This document shows positions 37,200 through 47,073 of a stretch of 64,000 nucleotides of DNA, in pieces. The stretch spans positions 1 to 64,000 of the forward strand of contig NZ_ANMR01000007.1 in assembly GCF_000338275.1 (NCBI RefSeq), in the 5' to 3' direction. Within the stretch, counting starts at the first letter, position 1, and each line of letters opens with the position of its first letter. The translations under genes and the position numbers were made by a program. The notes beneath the pieces are model-generated. The model did no database searches and was not told the DNA's origin. It was given only the letters and a program-made list of their open reading frames with translations. This DNA comes from Staphylococcus xylosus NJ. Its GTDB lineage: Bacteria > Bacillota > Bacilli > Staphylococcales > Staphylococcaceae.

Positions 37200-37409
37200 T
37201 GTCACCAACTCCTTGTCATTATTATATAAAACTGTTCCTCCCATGTCATCTCATGAATTATATTGATGTCTTTTATTTTTAACTTTAAAATTTGATTAGT
37301 ATTATTGTACTATATTTCATAGTGTAAAAGCGAAATTGACAATTTCACAGAAGTCTGTTAAATTTTATCTATATTTTTCAGAAAATTCCATAAATAAAGG
37401 AGCCTAACC

Positions 37410-38522
37410 ATGACAGTTATCCATAGACCATTTAGAGCAGATCATGTTGGTAGTTTATTACGACCAGATCGCTTAAAAAAAGCACGACAAGATTATAAAA
37501 ATAATGTAATAGATTCACAAACATTGAAAGCTATTGAAGATGAAGAGATTGAACATATCATCGAAAAACAATTAGAAGTAGGGTTACATAGTATTACAGA
37601 TGGAGAATTTCGTAGAAGTTGGTGGCATTTTGACTTCTTAGAAAACTTAGAAGGTGTTCAAGGCTATACATCTGAACACGGTTTAGAATTCGAAGGTGTT
37701 GAAACTAGAAATCATAATGTGAAGATTGTAGACAAGGTTGCATTTAACCCGAACCATCCCCATTTTGAACATTTCCAATTCTTACATGAAAAAGTAAACG
37801 GCCGCGGGACATCAAAAGTCTCTATTCCTAGCCCTAACCAACTGTTCCATCCAAACATTTTGAATGAAACAATATATCCAGATATTGAAGCGTATTCACA
37901 TGATGTTGCTAAAGCATATCATGATAGCCTATTAAAATTTTATGAACTGGGCGCGCGTTATATTCAATTAGATGATGTTTATTGGGCAAACCTAACATCA
38001 GGAACTCAAAAAACACGTGGTCGTGATCGCACCGAAGATGAAAAAGAAGCCGCACGTCAACTCGCATTCCGTGTCGTCAACGAAGCAGTACAAGGATTGC
38101 CAGAAGATTTACTCATTACAACACACGTTTGTCGAGGTAACTACCAGTCTACTTGGGCAATTTCAGGTGGTTACGAACCAGTAGCTCCTTATTTATTCCA
38201 AGAAAATTTAGGCGGATTTTTCTTAGAATATGATGATGATCGCTCTGGAGACTTTGAACCTTTACGCTATTTCCCAAATGATAAATCAGCAGCAGTACTA
38301 GGTTTATTCACTTCAAAAACTGGTGAACTTGAGGATAAAAATACTATACTTAAGCGTATTGAAGAAGCTCAACAATATGTGAAATTAGATCAAATTTGTT
38401 TGAGTCCTCAATGTGGATTTGCCTCTACCGAAGAAGGTAATAAACTTACGGAAGATGCACAATGGCAAAAACTTGCTTATGTAGTAGAAATTGCAAAAGA
38501 AGTATTTGGCACTGCAAAATAA
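37410..38522 (+). CDS. MetE C-terminal-like methyltransferase (YxjG/YxjH)
   Basis: 370 residues, the catalytic half only of cobalamin-independent methionine synthase. FRADHVGSLLRP, SITDGEFRRSWWHFDF and HVCRGNY plus CLSPQCGFAS carry the Zn ligands (His, Cys, Cys) and substrate sites. Relatives may use methylthio or other methyl donors to make methionine. B. subtilis homologues are under S-box control, but the 165 bases upstream show no S-box. RBS AAAGGAG. Confidence 0.87.
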   Translation: MTVIHRPFRADHVGSLLRPDRLKKARQDYKNNVIDSQTLKAIEDEEIEHIIEKQLEVGLHSITDGEFRRSWWHFDFLENLEGVQGYTSEHGLEFEGVETRNHNVKIVDKVAFNPNHPHFEHFQFLHEKVNGRGTSKVSIPSPNQLFHPNILNETIYPDIEAYSHDVAKAYHDSLLKFYELGARYIQLDDVYWANLTSGTQKTRGRDRTEDEKEAARQLAFRVVNEAVQGLPEDLLITTHVCRGNYQSTWAISGGYEPVAPYLFQENLGGFFLEYDDDRSGDFEPLRYFPNDKSAAVLGLFTSKTGELEDKNTILKRIEEAQQYVKLDQICLSPQCGFASTEEGNKLTEDAQWQKLAYVVEIAKEVFGTAK

Positions 38523-38545
38523 CATAAAGTGAAAAATTCTTAAGA

Positions 38546-38589
38546 ATTCGAGAGCCCGAGACATAAAGTAATGTCTCGGGCTCTCGAAT
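38546..38589. terminator. GAGACA-type bidirectional terminator
   Basis: 19-bp perfect arms, 38546-38564 and 38571-38589, core CCCGAGACAT, between convergent genes. Confidence 0.92.
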
Positions 38590-38605
38590 CTATTTTTTAA
38601 AGAAT

Positions 38606-39112
38606 TTAAAATTTGTTTTGTTCAATGGCTTCAGAAGATAATGCATAACGCATATTGATATCTTCTAAGTTAGGATATTGTTCGTTTAACCAACTTTGGC
38701 TCAATAATTCAAAATGTTCAAACTCAAATGCAGGTTGACACATGCATCCAACAAGTGCGTAATCATTTTGCCCTTCAACTGATGATGCGAATATGGTTCC
38801 TTTTGGTACTACATACTGTAATACGTCACCCGCTTCTATATTCTTCCCTAAAGATACTTGTTCATATCTACCATCAGGATGAATCATATGAATCGTAAGT
38901 GAGTCACCATCATGATAATACCAAATTTCATCTGCATCTATACGATGGAAATGTGAAATATTGTCATGCGTTAATAAGAAATAAATACTAGAATACTGCG
39001 CTCTTTGATTTGTATTATCTGTAGTACCTTTAATTACTTCTTTATAAAAACCACCTTCTGGGTGCGGTTGCAGTTGTAATTGTGAAATCCATGATTGTAT
39101 ATGTTGATTCAT
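38606..39112 (-). CDS. Cupin DUF985 protein
   Basis: 168 residues, one cupin barrel. LQPHPEGGFYKEV and the metal-ligand strand HFHRIDADEIWYYHDG (His/His/Glu) are conserved, as is LVGCMCQPAFEFEHFEL. Family function unknown. Begins one base after the YebC-type stop, so the two genes are cotranscribed and possibly coupled. Confidence 0.85.
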   Translation of the reverse strand: MNQHIQSWISQLQLQPHPEGGFYKEVIKGTTDNTNQRAQYSSIYFLLTHDNISHFHRIDADEIWYYHDGDSLTIHMIHPDGRYEQVSLGKNIEAGDVLQYVVPKGTIFASSVEGQNDYALVGCMCQPAFEFEHFELLSQSWLNEQYPNLEDINMRYALSSEAIEQNKF

Positions 39113-39113
39113 A

Positions 39114-39830
39114 TTATTTCAAATCCACGTTATGAAATACGTTTTGCACATCATCTAAATCTTCTAATACTTCAACAAGTGTTTCGAATTGTTCCTGATC
39201 TTCTTTTGATAATTCAATATCAGATTGAGGTAACATTTCAAATTCCGCAACTTTAAAAGTATCAATACCTATTTCTCTTAATGCATCTTGTACTTGAGCA
39301 AATTGGTCTGGTTCAGCATATACAATAGTTAATCCATTTTCATCAATCACATCTCTAACGTCCACATCTTTTTCCATTAATTCTTCTAATGTATCGTCTA
39401 CTGATTTACCTTCAAAACCAAATACAGCTGTATATTCAAACATATAAGCGACTGATCCTGATACACCCATATTGCCTCCATTTTTACCGAATGCTGCACG
39501 TACATCTGAAGCAGTTCTATTTACATTGTCTGTCAAAGCATCAACAATAATCATTGAACCATTTGGACCAAAACCTTCATACCTTAATTCATCATAATTT
39601 TCTTCACCAGATCCCTTAGCTTTTTCAATTGCTTTCTCAATAATGTGGTTCGGAACTGAATAAGTTTTGGCACGTTCTAATGTTAAACGTAAAGCTTGGT
39701 TGGCATGTGGGTCAGGTTCACCTGATTTAGCTGCTACATAAATCTCTTTACCAAACTTCGCATAAATTTTACTTGTATTTTTATCTTTTTGGGCCTTTTT
39801 TTCTTTAATATTATTCCACTTACGTCCCAT
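39114..39830 (-). CDS. YebC/PmpR family regulator
   Basis: 238 residues, full length for the family. Start [34 protein letters not shown] and [14 protein letters not shown] are diagnostic. Members bind DNA or help ribosomes at difficult motifs. The YeeN-like variant in Firmicutes. Weak ribosome site (AGCGAG). Confidence 0.92.
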   Translation of the reverse strand: MGRKWNNIKEKKAQKDKNTSKIYAKFGKEIYVAAKSGEPDPHANQALRLTLERAKTYSVPNHIIEKAIEKAKGSGEENYDELRYEGFGPNGSMIIVDALTDNVNRTASDVRAAFGKNGGNMGVSGSVAYMFEYTAVFGFEGKSVDDTLEELMEKDVDVRDVIDENGLTIVYAEPDQFAQVQDALREIGIDTFKVAEFEMLPQSDIELSKEDQEQFETLVEVLEDLDDVQNVFHNVDLK

Positions 39831-39948
39831 GATTTCATCTCGCTTTCTCGATTACTACATCTATTAATATGATATATTATACAATATTTTTGCTTTAGAA
39901 TATAGATTTACGCACATCAGTTGAACTCAAGTCCTTTTAAACTATAAA

Positions 39949-39988
39949 AACTACAGATACTTACCATATAAAGTAAATACCTGTAGCT
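39949..39988 (-). terminator. sarX terminator
   Basis: CTACAGATACTTAC (39950-39963) pairs with GTAAATACCTGTAG (39972-39985) with G-U, then U-rich on the minus strand. Confidence 0.8.
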
Positions 39989-40041
39989 TTTTATTTTATT
40001 ATTTTATTTAGACTATTAAAGCCGTTAAAATATACTTTTAT

Positions 40042-40398
40042 TTATTTTACATATCCTTCAATATCATCTAATAAAATTTTATAGTTTTGCGCATTTTCAT
40101 TATCCATAAATAAGTATACTTTACGTTCATCTTCAGTTGAACGTATTTTGCTTACTCTATCTTGATCAATCAATCTGCGAATCGATGCAAGCACCTTAGT
40201 CCTACTTAACTCAAGTTCAGTAGTTGCAATTTTTAGAAATGGCTGCATTAACATGTTATTTTCACTACAATTTTGTTCTATCAATTCTAAAATTGCAACG
40301 TCATTCATAGTCAATTTGTAGTTTGATTCAATGTAGTGCATTAAACTTTTGTATTTTTTGTAAATATTTAAAAATTGCTCTTTTTTGTCTTTATTCAC
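40042..40398 (-). CDS. sarX: SarA-family regulator SarX
   Basis: 118-residue winged-helix protein. YKLTMNDVAILELIE, ELSRTKVLASIRRLIDQDRVSKIRSTEDERKVYL contains the recognition helix and wing with the conserved DER motif of SarA proteins. Closest to S. aureus SarX, which represses agr and is itself MgrA-dependent. GTG 40398 lies eight bases behind GGAGGTG. In S. aureus, as here, it neighbours a large AraC regulator. Confidence 0.85.
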   Translation of the reverse strand: MNKDKKEQFLNIYKKYKSLMHYIESNYKLTMNDVAILELIEQNCSENNMLMQPFLKIATTELELSRTKVLASIRRLIDQDRVSKIRSTEDERKVYLFMDNENAQNYKILLDDIEGYVK

Positions 40399-40566
40399 TG
40401 TTGTTACACCTCCAAATGCTAGTAAGTAAGCAATACAATACAATTATCCATAAATTACAAGTCTATGTCCTTATTATTTATAATTATAGATTTGTCAAAA
40501 TTACGAATAACGATAAATTGTATTTTGCAACGCATACTTTTAAAAGAGGTGAAATATAATAATGTT

Positions 40567-42717
40567 TTAATTTTTGTAAATATCAATAATATGAACAGTA
40601 TTATAATTTAAATCAATAGTCAAATTCTCTTCTTCAAAATGATGTTGCATAACGCTAAAATGCGGTTTATTATACTCATCGATTTTGCTAATTAATTCAT
40701 CTGACCACGTATATTCAATTCTTAAAGCTGGCGCAATAATACCATTTATATTTCCAAACGTGCTATTTATTTTTTCATAAAAAATAATATAAGGACGTTT
40801 CAAAGCCTTATCTTTAAAATTTAAATGTATTTGTATATTTTGCGATTCACTTTCTGCAGTTTCACTTTCCCCTATACGCCAATCATTTATAAAAATTGAA
40901 ATTTTCTCTGGTTGATTTACTATCGTATAATATTCAAAATCTTTCACTTCATATCTCATTTTCTCCATTATTCTTTCATACATATTACCTAAAACAGAGC
41001 GAAATCCTTTTTGATCATATAAATATAATGCATTTTTCTCACCTTGTTGCTGGAATAAATCTATCCCAACGCCTGTAAAATATTCACGCATCTGTTTAAA
41101 CATACCCATCAATAACGGCGGACTTTCGATAATTTCCATATTGTCATCATTTAATAAGTAATTATTATGCACATTCAAAAGAAAGTATGTTCTTTCTTCC
41201 AATTCCATATCATTCATAATCTTTTTAATATTACTAAACTTAAACACTTGTTTTATAAGCAAGTCTTCATGATCTTCACTCAAATAAGGAGAAGTTAATT
41301 TATGATTATCTATAAAGAAATAATCAAATCCTATACGTTTCATCTGCTTCTCCATCAATTTAAAATATTCAGGGTTATTGAATAAATGTGTAATATCAAT
41401 TCCAAATTTCACATGTTCTCTATACTGCTGAATTTTAATAATATTACGATAAATTTCTTTGATAGTCATACCCTCAACATTAAAGATGTAACTCACTGAA
41501 TGCATATGTTTTTCTGACAATTCTGGATGTGCCTGTAAATAAGCTTGATATTGACTATATATTTGATCGATATATATATTAACATCGTCATTACTAGTAA
41601 TTTGAAACGCAAGATTCACATTTGCGTGATAAACAAAATTAATCAAGCCATAAGATTTATCCATAAATGTTTCCCGTAACTTTCTCGGATCTATCATGCA
41701 ATAAATAATCACTTTTTGTGTACCTTCAAATAGATAACTCATACTTTTATTCGCAAACAAATTATGAAACTCTTCTATACTATGAATTTGAATTACAATA
41801 GTATCGTTAGTAGACTCTTTAATATGCTGTAAATCAATACATATATAATTATTTTGAACATTAAGTTTGTTAAGTCGTTCAGCTATTATATTCTGAATTT
41901 CAGCGATTGCACTAGTATTATAATCCTCTGATGTAAAAGGAAATGATTTATCCAATTTTGAAAGTAGACGATAGTCCTTAGGTGAATAACCAAAATAATG
42001 TTTAAACTTTTTACTATAGATAGCAGAATTGCTAAATCCATAGTAGTCGGATACCTCGCTTATTGTAGATTTCCCTGTTAGTAAGATGGATATCGATGTT
42101 GAAAGTTTTAAAGTATCTATATATGTTTTAAAGCTCATCCCCAACGTATTATAAAATTGCGTCGATATATTTGATTGCGAAATAAAAAGTTTATTAGCAA
42201 TTTCTTTTAACGTTAATTTTTCTTCTAAATGGTTGTTAACATAATCCAGTATTTCTCCTGTAATACCATAAAATGAATAGTCTGTTTGTTGTTTCAAATA
42301 TTTTATGTCGACTTTTGCTTCAGAAGCAATAATATCGACAATATTATTCATGAAGGACTCAAACAATGGTTCAGTCAACGTTTGATTTAATTGATGCTGA
42401 GTTAAGCTAAGTATAGATTGGAATAATGCATTGGAAGATTGGATTAAGTTAGATGTATATTGATAAGCAAAAAAATCATAGCCACGCTCATAAAACCAAT
42501 CACTTGCAATGTACAACTTAATCGCTTGTTCATTCCTTTTAATTGTAAAAATTTCAGAGTTATTGATTATAAACAAGTCGTTTTCAACTTCTATATCTGT
42601 TATAAAATGTTGTATCTCTGTGATTCCTTTTAAAGGAAATATTAGTAATAAGCCGTCAGCTACACGTTTCGTAGGATAATTATCCTTAGAAATAATATTT
42701 AAGCACTGCGCTTTCAT
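40567..42717 (-). CDS. Large AraC-family regulator (Rsp-like)
   Basis: 716 residues. N-terminal sensor (about 1-140), AraC double helix-turn-helix (about 150-255: LTLKEIANKLFISQSNISTQFY and ISEVSDYYGFSNSAIYSKKFKHYFGYSPKDYR), then a 450-residue C-terminal domain resembling a glycosyl-hydrolase barrel, as in staphylococcal Rsp/Rbf-like proteins. Intact. Likely controls surface or metabolic genes; its ligand is unknown. RBS AAAGAGG. Confidence 0.82.
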   Translation of the reverse strand: MKAQCLNIISKDNYPTKRVADGLLLIFPLKGITEIQHFITDIEVENDLFIINNSEIFTIKRNEQAIKLYIASDWFYERGYDFFAYQYTSNLIQSSNALFQSILSLTQHQLNQTLTEPLFESFMNNIVDIIASEAKVDIKYLKQQTDYSFYGITGEILDYVNNHLEEKLTLKEIANKLFISQSNISTQFYNTLGMSFKTYIDTLKLSTSISILLTGKSTISEVSDYYGFSNSAIYSKKFKHYFGYSPKDYRLLSKLDKSFPFTSEDYNTSAIAEIQNIIAERLNKLNVQNNYICIDLQHIKESTNDTIVIQIHSIEEFHNLFANKSMSYLFEGTQKVIIYCMIDPRKLRETFMDKSYGLINFVYHANVNLAFQITSNDDVNIYIDQIYSQYQAYLQAHPELSEKHMHSVSYIFNVEGMTIKEIYRNIIKIQQYREHVKFGIDITHLFNNPEYFKLMEKQMKRIGFDYFFIDNHKLTSPYLSEDHEDLLIKQVFKFSNIKKIMNDMELEERTYFLLNVHNNYLLNDDNMEIIESPPLLMGMFKQMREYFTGVGIDLFQQQGEKNALYLYDQKGFRSVLGNMYERIMEKMRYEVKDFEYYTIVNQPEKISIFINDWRIGESETAESESQNIQIHLNFKDKALKRPYIIFYEKINSTFGNINGIIAPALRIEYTWSDELISKIDEYNKPHFSVMQHHFEEENLTIDLNYNTVHIIDIYKN

Positions 42718-43034
42718 AATTTAACCTCTTTCAAATATTGTCATACGCTATGCATTAAAATGTCACTCTATCATAAAAGCTAAAGTTGGTACTTTATATC
42801 TTAATTATTTAAATAAGTATTTTTTGTCTTTAGATAATTTTGTATAAAACAAATAATTTTGTCAACTTTTTTCATTAATTAAACTCAATTTTAAAAATGT
42901 TGCATTGTATTTTTTGAAATTTAAAAAGACTGTTTCATCAAAAATGATATCAAATAAAAATCACCTTCAAAAAACCTCTCATTTCACAAGGTCTTTTTGA
43001 AGGTGTCTTCATCAAATTGATTATTAAAATTTTA
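42718..43034. other. Intergenic stretch
   Basis: AraC-gene promoter region and the terminator of the BI-1 gene. No additional gene. Confidence 0.6.
42962..43005 (-). terminator. Terminator of BI-1 gene
   Basis: CACCTTCAAAAA... (42962-42977) pairs with ...TTTTTGAAGGTG (to 43005), U-rich on the minus strand. Confidence 0.85.
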
Positions 43035-43700
43035 TTATTTTCTAAACTTAGTTGCAAGTCTTAATACATACTTGATGATATGCAACAGATTCACAAATAA
43101 ATTAAAGCCCATTTCTCTTGGAGAAAATTGCCCACGCTTCATACGATTGAAATCGTACAAAGTATAGAGTAAAAATAGTAATAAGCCTACTACCGTTATA
43201 ATCGTATGGAAAATTGGATTTTGTATAAACATACCGATTAAACTTGCTATAATAAGCGCAACTAAAGTAACAAATAAATATTTTCCCATACTAGCCGCAT
43301 TACCAATTAAGAAATAGCCGATAATACCAAAAACAATAAACGCTGAAATTGCTAAAATGATATTTTTGAAAAATACCTCTGGTCCTAAATTCTGTAAATA
43401 TGCAGTGAACGTTGCATAAGATAATAAACCTACAACAATCGCGTAAATGTGGGAAATTACTAAACCATATTTACGTGCCCGATTAAAGATAACCGTAATC
43501 AGTACTAAGGCAAGAAGTACGAATGAAAGTGGTTTTCTCCATTCCATAGGTAAGAACTGCCCAAAATAGCAACCAATACCAAAAATAATCCAGTAGTACA
43601 TAAAGAATAGCCATACTTTACTATATGCATGTGACTGTGATTTAGATTGGTTTTTAGATTGGTTTTGCTGCTTGTTTACATGTTGTGTTGATTCAGCCAA
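43035..43700 (-). CDS. Bax inhibitor-1/YccA-type membrane protein
   Basis: 221 residues with about seven membrane segments from residue 28. The start is TTG 43700, eight bases from AAGGAG; the GTG at 43709 abuts the site. The N-terminal 25 residues are low-complexity Gln/Ser/Asn/Lys. The end LYDFNRMKRGQFSP carries the BI-1 C-terminal Asp motif (YDFxR). Homologue BsYetJ is a pH-gated calcium leak channel. Confidence 0.75.
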   Translation of the reverse strand: MAESTQHVNKQQNQSKNQSKSQSHAYSKVWLFFMYYWIIFGIGCYFGQFLPMEWRKPLSFVLLALVLITVIFNRARKYGLVISHIYAIVVGLLSYATFTAYLQNLGPEVFFKNIILAISAFIVFGIIGYFLIGNAASMGKYLFVTLVALIIASLIGMFIQNPIFHTIITVVGLLLFLLYTLYDFNRMKRGQFSPREMGFNLFVNLLHIIKYVLRLATKFRK

Positions 43701-44163
43701 TTTACTCACTCCTTCTCATTATAGAACTATTTATAAAAATAATATGCGTTTAATCATAACATTTATGGGATATATGTATAGCATGTAAATTTTCACAATG
43801 TCCTACGATTGCAATTATTAATACTTTAAATGTTCACTGTTTCATTGATTAGCAAACATGACGAATGTATTTTCTAACAATTTTAATGTTAAAATTACTA
43901 TTTTGTTAATAGTTAATGTTACATTTTAAATAAAGTTAATTACAAGTGAAATGTAACACATGCTTATAAACGTCTATACAAAGGCATTTATCGAACAATT
44001 CTCAGTGAAACACTAAATATTAATAATATTACAACTTTATAACAACGTACACAAAGCAAATGATTTTTGTTAGTATGAAACGTGAATTGAGATTAAAAAA
44101 ACTAACGACATGTATTTATTTCAATAATCACTGTTAGACATAGGCATTGAAGGAGGAGTTTTT
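43701..44163. other. Intergenic, divergent promoters
   Basis: Between the BI-1 gene and the CHAP amidase. Half-sites like TGTTAA, TGTTAC and TGTAAC at 43910-43970 recall WalR boxes but the direct-repeat spacing is wrong. No ORF. Confidence 0.5.
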
Positions 44164-44970
44164 TTGAAAAAGTTAGCATTTGCAGTAACAGCTGCTTCAG
44201 GTGCAGCAGCATTCATAGCAAATCATGAAGCTGATGCATCAACACAGCATACAGTAAAATCTGGTGAGTCACTATGGTCAATTTCACAGCAATACGGTGT
44301 TTCAATTGATGAAATTAAACAAAATAATAACATTAATAATAACATTGTATTCCCAGGCCAAGTCATTGAAATTGGCGGAAGTGGTTCTCAGGGACAAGAA
44401 TCATCTTCAAACGCTACTTCTGGTGGATCAACTCACACTGTACAATCAGGTGAGTCTTTAAATATCATTGCAAATAAATATGGCGTTTCAGTTGAAGAAA
44501 TTGTTTCAGCCAATAATTTAAATGGTTATATCATCTACCCTAATCAAACATTAACAATCCCTGGTGCAACAGGAACTGGTGGTGCGGGCGGAAGCTCAAC
44601 AGAAACACCAAACACGAATACGGGTGGATCATCTGCAAGTGATGCTAACCTATATGATTGGGGACAATGTACTTGGCACGTGTTTAATCGTAGAGCAGAA
44701 ACTGGTCAACCAATTAGTACTTATTGGTGGAACGCAGACCACTGGGCAAACAATGCCGCTGCAGATGGTTATACAGTAAATAATTCACCAAGTGCTGGTT
44801 CAATCATGCAAAATTATGAAGGACCTATTGGACACGTTGCTTACGTAGAACAAGTAAATCCAGATGGTAGTATTCTAATTTCAGAAATGAATTACAATAC
44901 ACCTCCAGGTACTGTTGATTATCGTACTATCCCTGCATCACAAGCTTCAAGTTATAATTACATTCACTAA
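44164..44970 (+). CDS. LysM-CHAP peptidoglycan hydrolase (SsaA-like)
   Basis: 268 residues, TTG start behind GGAGGAG. Signal peptide to about residue 25 (ends ADAS). Two LysM domains: about 28-71 (HTVKSGESLWSISQQYGV) and about 91-134 (HTVQSGESLNIIANKYGV), separated by Ser/Gly linkers. CHAP domain about 159-268: catalytic Cys in DWGQCTWHVF and His in GHVAYVE. Binds glycan chains and cleaves stem peptides. Similar to S. aureus SA0620 and sle1/aaa-type autolysins; usually WalKR-controlled. Confidence 0.9.
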   Translation: MKKLAFAVTAASGAAAFIANHEADASTQHTVKSGESLWSISQQYGVSIDEIKQNNNINNNIVFPGQVIEIGGSGSQGQESSSNATSGGSTHTVQSGESLNIIANKYGVSVEEIVSANNLNGYIIYPNQTLTIPGATGTGGAGGSSTETPNTNTGGSSASDANLYDWGQCTWHVFNRRAETGQPISTYWWNADHWANNAAADGYTVNNSPSAGSIMQNYEGPIGHVAYVEQVNPDGSILISEMNYNTPPGTVDYRTIPASQASSYNYIH

Positions 44971-45019
44971 TTACAAACTTATTATGTGAATAAACTGATG
45001 ATAGTCGTAAAATAAATCA

Positions 45020-45057
45020 AATAATAGCCTGAGACATAAATGTCTCAGGCTATTATT
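45020..45057 (+). terminator. GAGACA-type terminator of the CHAP gene
   Basis: 17-bp arms AATAATAGCCTGAGACA (45020-45036) and TGTCTCAGGCTATTATT (45041-45057), loop of four. Confidence 0.9.
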
Positions 45058-45108
45058 TTGTGCTCATGAATTTTAACCATTTATCATTTCCATACCACTA
45101 TATTTGAA

Positions 45109-45411
45109 TCAAAAAAGTGTGAGACAGAAAATTAATTTATCTAATAGCTTTCATTGTCTTCCTTGGCAATGAGAGCTAAGATTGATAAGGTTAAAAGATT
45201 TATCCTAACCAATACTGAAGCGTAAGTTCCATTAACTGAATGTATTTATTACAAGAGCTGGGGTTTTTACATAAATAATACTAATTTTTATAAGTGCACA
45301 TCTGAGTAAAAGCTTATGTCTAAATATCACTAACTCAATAAATTAAGAAATGTGCCTTAAAACTACTGCTATAAAATAATTACGGCTGAGACAATTAATT
45401 TGTCTCAGCCG
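45109..45411. repeat. Dispersed intergenic repeat, copy 2
   Basis: Shares three blocks in the same order with 29077-29187 but is about 190 bases longer between them. Contains TGTGAGACAGAAA at its left end and ends in the GGCTGAGACAATT hairpin. Confidence 0.55.
45383..45411 (-). terminator. GAGACA-type terminator of pit
   Basis: 12-bp arms CGGCTGAGACAA (45383-45394) and TTGTCTCAGCCG (45400-45411). Confidence 0.8.
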
Positions 45412-45434
45412 CTTTTGGAATGCTTTATCTTAAA

Positions 45435-46442
45435 TTATAAGAAAAAATTAATAATGTAATAAATTAACGCTGCAACTATTGCAGAAATTGGTAATGTAAT
45501 AACCCATGTAACAATCATACGTTGTGCTGTATTCCACTTAACGCCTTTAATACGGTTTGAAGATCCCACACCTAAGATAGATGAAGAAACTACGTGTGTT
45601 GTAGATAGTGGGAAATGTAGTGATGATGCTACAAATATAGTTAACGCAGATGATAAATCTGCTGCAGCTCCATTAGCTGGTCGTATTTTCATAATATTAC
45701 CACCAACTGTTTTAATGATTTTCCAACCACCAACAGCAGTACCTAATCCCATCGCAGTAGCACAGGAAATTTTAACCCATAGTTGTGGTTCTACGCTAGA
45801 ACCCGTTTGAATACCTGCAACAATTAAAGCTAATGTAATAATCCCCATTGATTTTTGAGCGTCATTCGTACCATGTGAAAACGATTGTAAGGACGCTGTG
45901 AAAATTTGAAAGAATCTAAAATTACGATTAGTTTTTGTAAGGTTCGCATTTTTAAATACTACTTTTACAATCGAGTACATTATAAACCCTACACAGAATG
46001 CAATGACTGGTGATAAAAGCAATACAATTATAATTTTTGTAAAACCTTGATAATGTAATACGGCAAATGAACCTTGTGAAGCAATTGCCGCGCCAGCGAT
46101 AGAACCTATCAATGCATGAGAAGATGAACTTGGTATACCGTAATACCAAGTTAATAAATTCCAGAAAATTGCAGCGATAATAGCTGCTAATACTACAACT
46201 AGACCATTTTCTAATTTAAATGGGTCTACGATATCTTTAGTTATTGTTCCTGCAACCCCAGTGAACGTTAAAGCACCTATAAAATTCATGACAGATGCCA
46301 AAAGTATAGCCGTTCTAGGAGTTAAGGCACGCGTTGAAACAGCAGTAGCGACAGCATTGGCTGTATCATGGAAACCATTGATAAAGTCAAATATAAGTGA
46401 AAAAATAACAATAGCTACTGTGATGATCAAAATATATTCCAT
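45435..46442 (-). CDS. pit: PiT-family inorganic phosphate transporter
   Basis: 335 residues, about ten membrane segments, importing metal-phosphate with protons. Both PiT signatures: FDFINGFHDTANAVAT near residue 15 and SHGTNDAQKSMGIITL near 195. GxPSSSSHALIGS and STTHVVSSSILG follow each half. It begins 13 bases after the DUF47 stop, so pitR-pit is an operon. Confidence 0.93.
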   Translation of the reverse strand: MEYILIITVAIVIFSLIFDFINGFHDTANAVATAVSTRALTPRTAILLASVMNFIGALTFTGVAGTITKDIVDPFKLENGLVVVLAAIIAAIFWNLLTWYYGIPSSSSHALIGSIAGAAIASQGSFAVLHYQGFTKIIIVLLLSPVIAFCVGFIMYSIVKVVFKNANLTKTNRNFRFFQIFTASLQSFSHGTNDAQKSMGIITLALIVAGIQTGSSVEPQLWVKISCATAMGLGTAVGGWKIIKTVGGNIMKIRPANGAAADLSSALTIFVASSLHFPLSTTHVVSSSILGVGSSNRIKGVKWNTAQRMIVTWVITLPISAIVAALIYYIINFFL

Positions 46443-46455
46443 AAGTTAGGACTCC

Positions 46456-47073
46456 TTAGCTATTTTTCATTATTATAGTTTCAAAGTTATTTGCTACGGC
46501 TTGGCATTTATCTGCAATTTCTTCTAAACTTTCATATATTTCTTTTATTTTAATTAATGTGATTGGGTCTGTTTCACTATTAAAAATATGTTTAATTGAT
46601 TGACGTAAAATACCATCACAGTTTGTTTCAAATTCTTTAATATTAATAGAATGAATACGCATGTGTGATAATTTTTTATCTACTAATAAACCAACAGCTA
46701 ATTTCATTTCTGCTATAGCTTTTTGAATATTATCTACAAATTCAGCCATATATTCATCAGTATATTCAATAGAATACATTTCAAACATGCCTGAAGTTTC
46801 TTCAATTGCGTCTAATACGTCATCAATTGCATTACATAAAGAGAGGATATCCTCACGTTCGATTGGTGTAATAAAAGTTTGGTTTAAGTCTGAGATCACT
46901 TGATGCATTAATTCATCACCGTGCGACTCATATGTTTTAATATTATCAGAGTATGCTTTCAAATCTAAGTGTGTATTAAAATCCATTTTCCCAAATTCAA
47001 TTGCTGCTCTATCTAAATTGAACACCATTTCTTCTAGTTTCACCATGAACTTATCTTTTTTCTTGTTAAACAT
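46456..47073 (-). CDS. pitR: DUF47 PiT accessory protein
   Basis: 205 residues, PhoU-like helical bundle (UPF0111/DUF47). DHxxHEA-type family pattern appears as ESHGDELMHQVISDLN near 46 and ISLC NAIDDVLDAIEE-type metal acidic motifs (DDVLDAIEET). It modulates the neighbouring Pit. Start ATG 47073 behind GGAGG; the frame to 47118 is not used. Confidence 0.87.
   Translation of the reverse strand: MFNKKKDKFMVKLEEMVFNLDRAAIEFGKMDFNTHLDLKAYSDNIKTYESHGDELMHQVISDLNQTFITPIEREDILSLCNAIDDVLDAIEETSGMFEMYSIEYTDEYMAEFVDNIQKAIAEMKLAVGLLVDKKLSHMRIHSINIKEFETNCDGILRQSIKHIFNSETDPITLIKIKEIYESLEEIADKCQAVANNFETIIMKNS

Larger units (their letters stand above)
44971..45434. other. Intergenic with two terminators and dispersed repeat copy 2
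   Basis: Terminator at 45020-45057 for the CHAP gene, repeat copy 2 from 45109, and a GAGACA hairpin at 45383-45411 for the convergent pit gene. No ORF supported. Confidence 0.65.

Noticed and set aside
37245-37409. S-box or T-box riboswitch before the MetE-like gene
   Set aside because: B. subtilis relatives have one, but these 165 bases are AT-rich with no S-box stems and no specifier or T-box sequence.
43900-43975. WalR box for the CHAP amidase
   Set aside because: Several TGTWAH half-sites occur, but none is repeated with the five-base spacing required.
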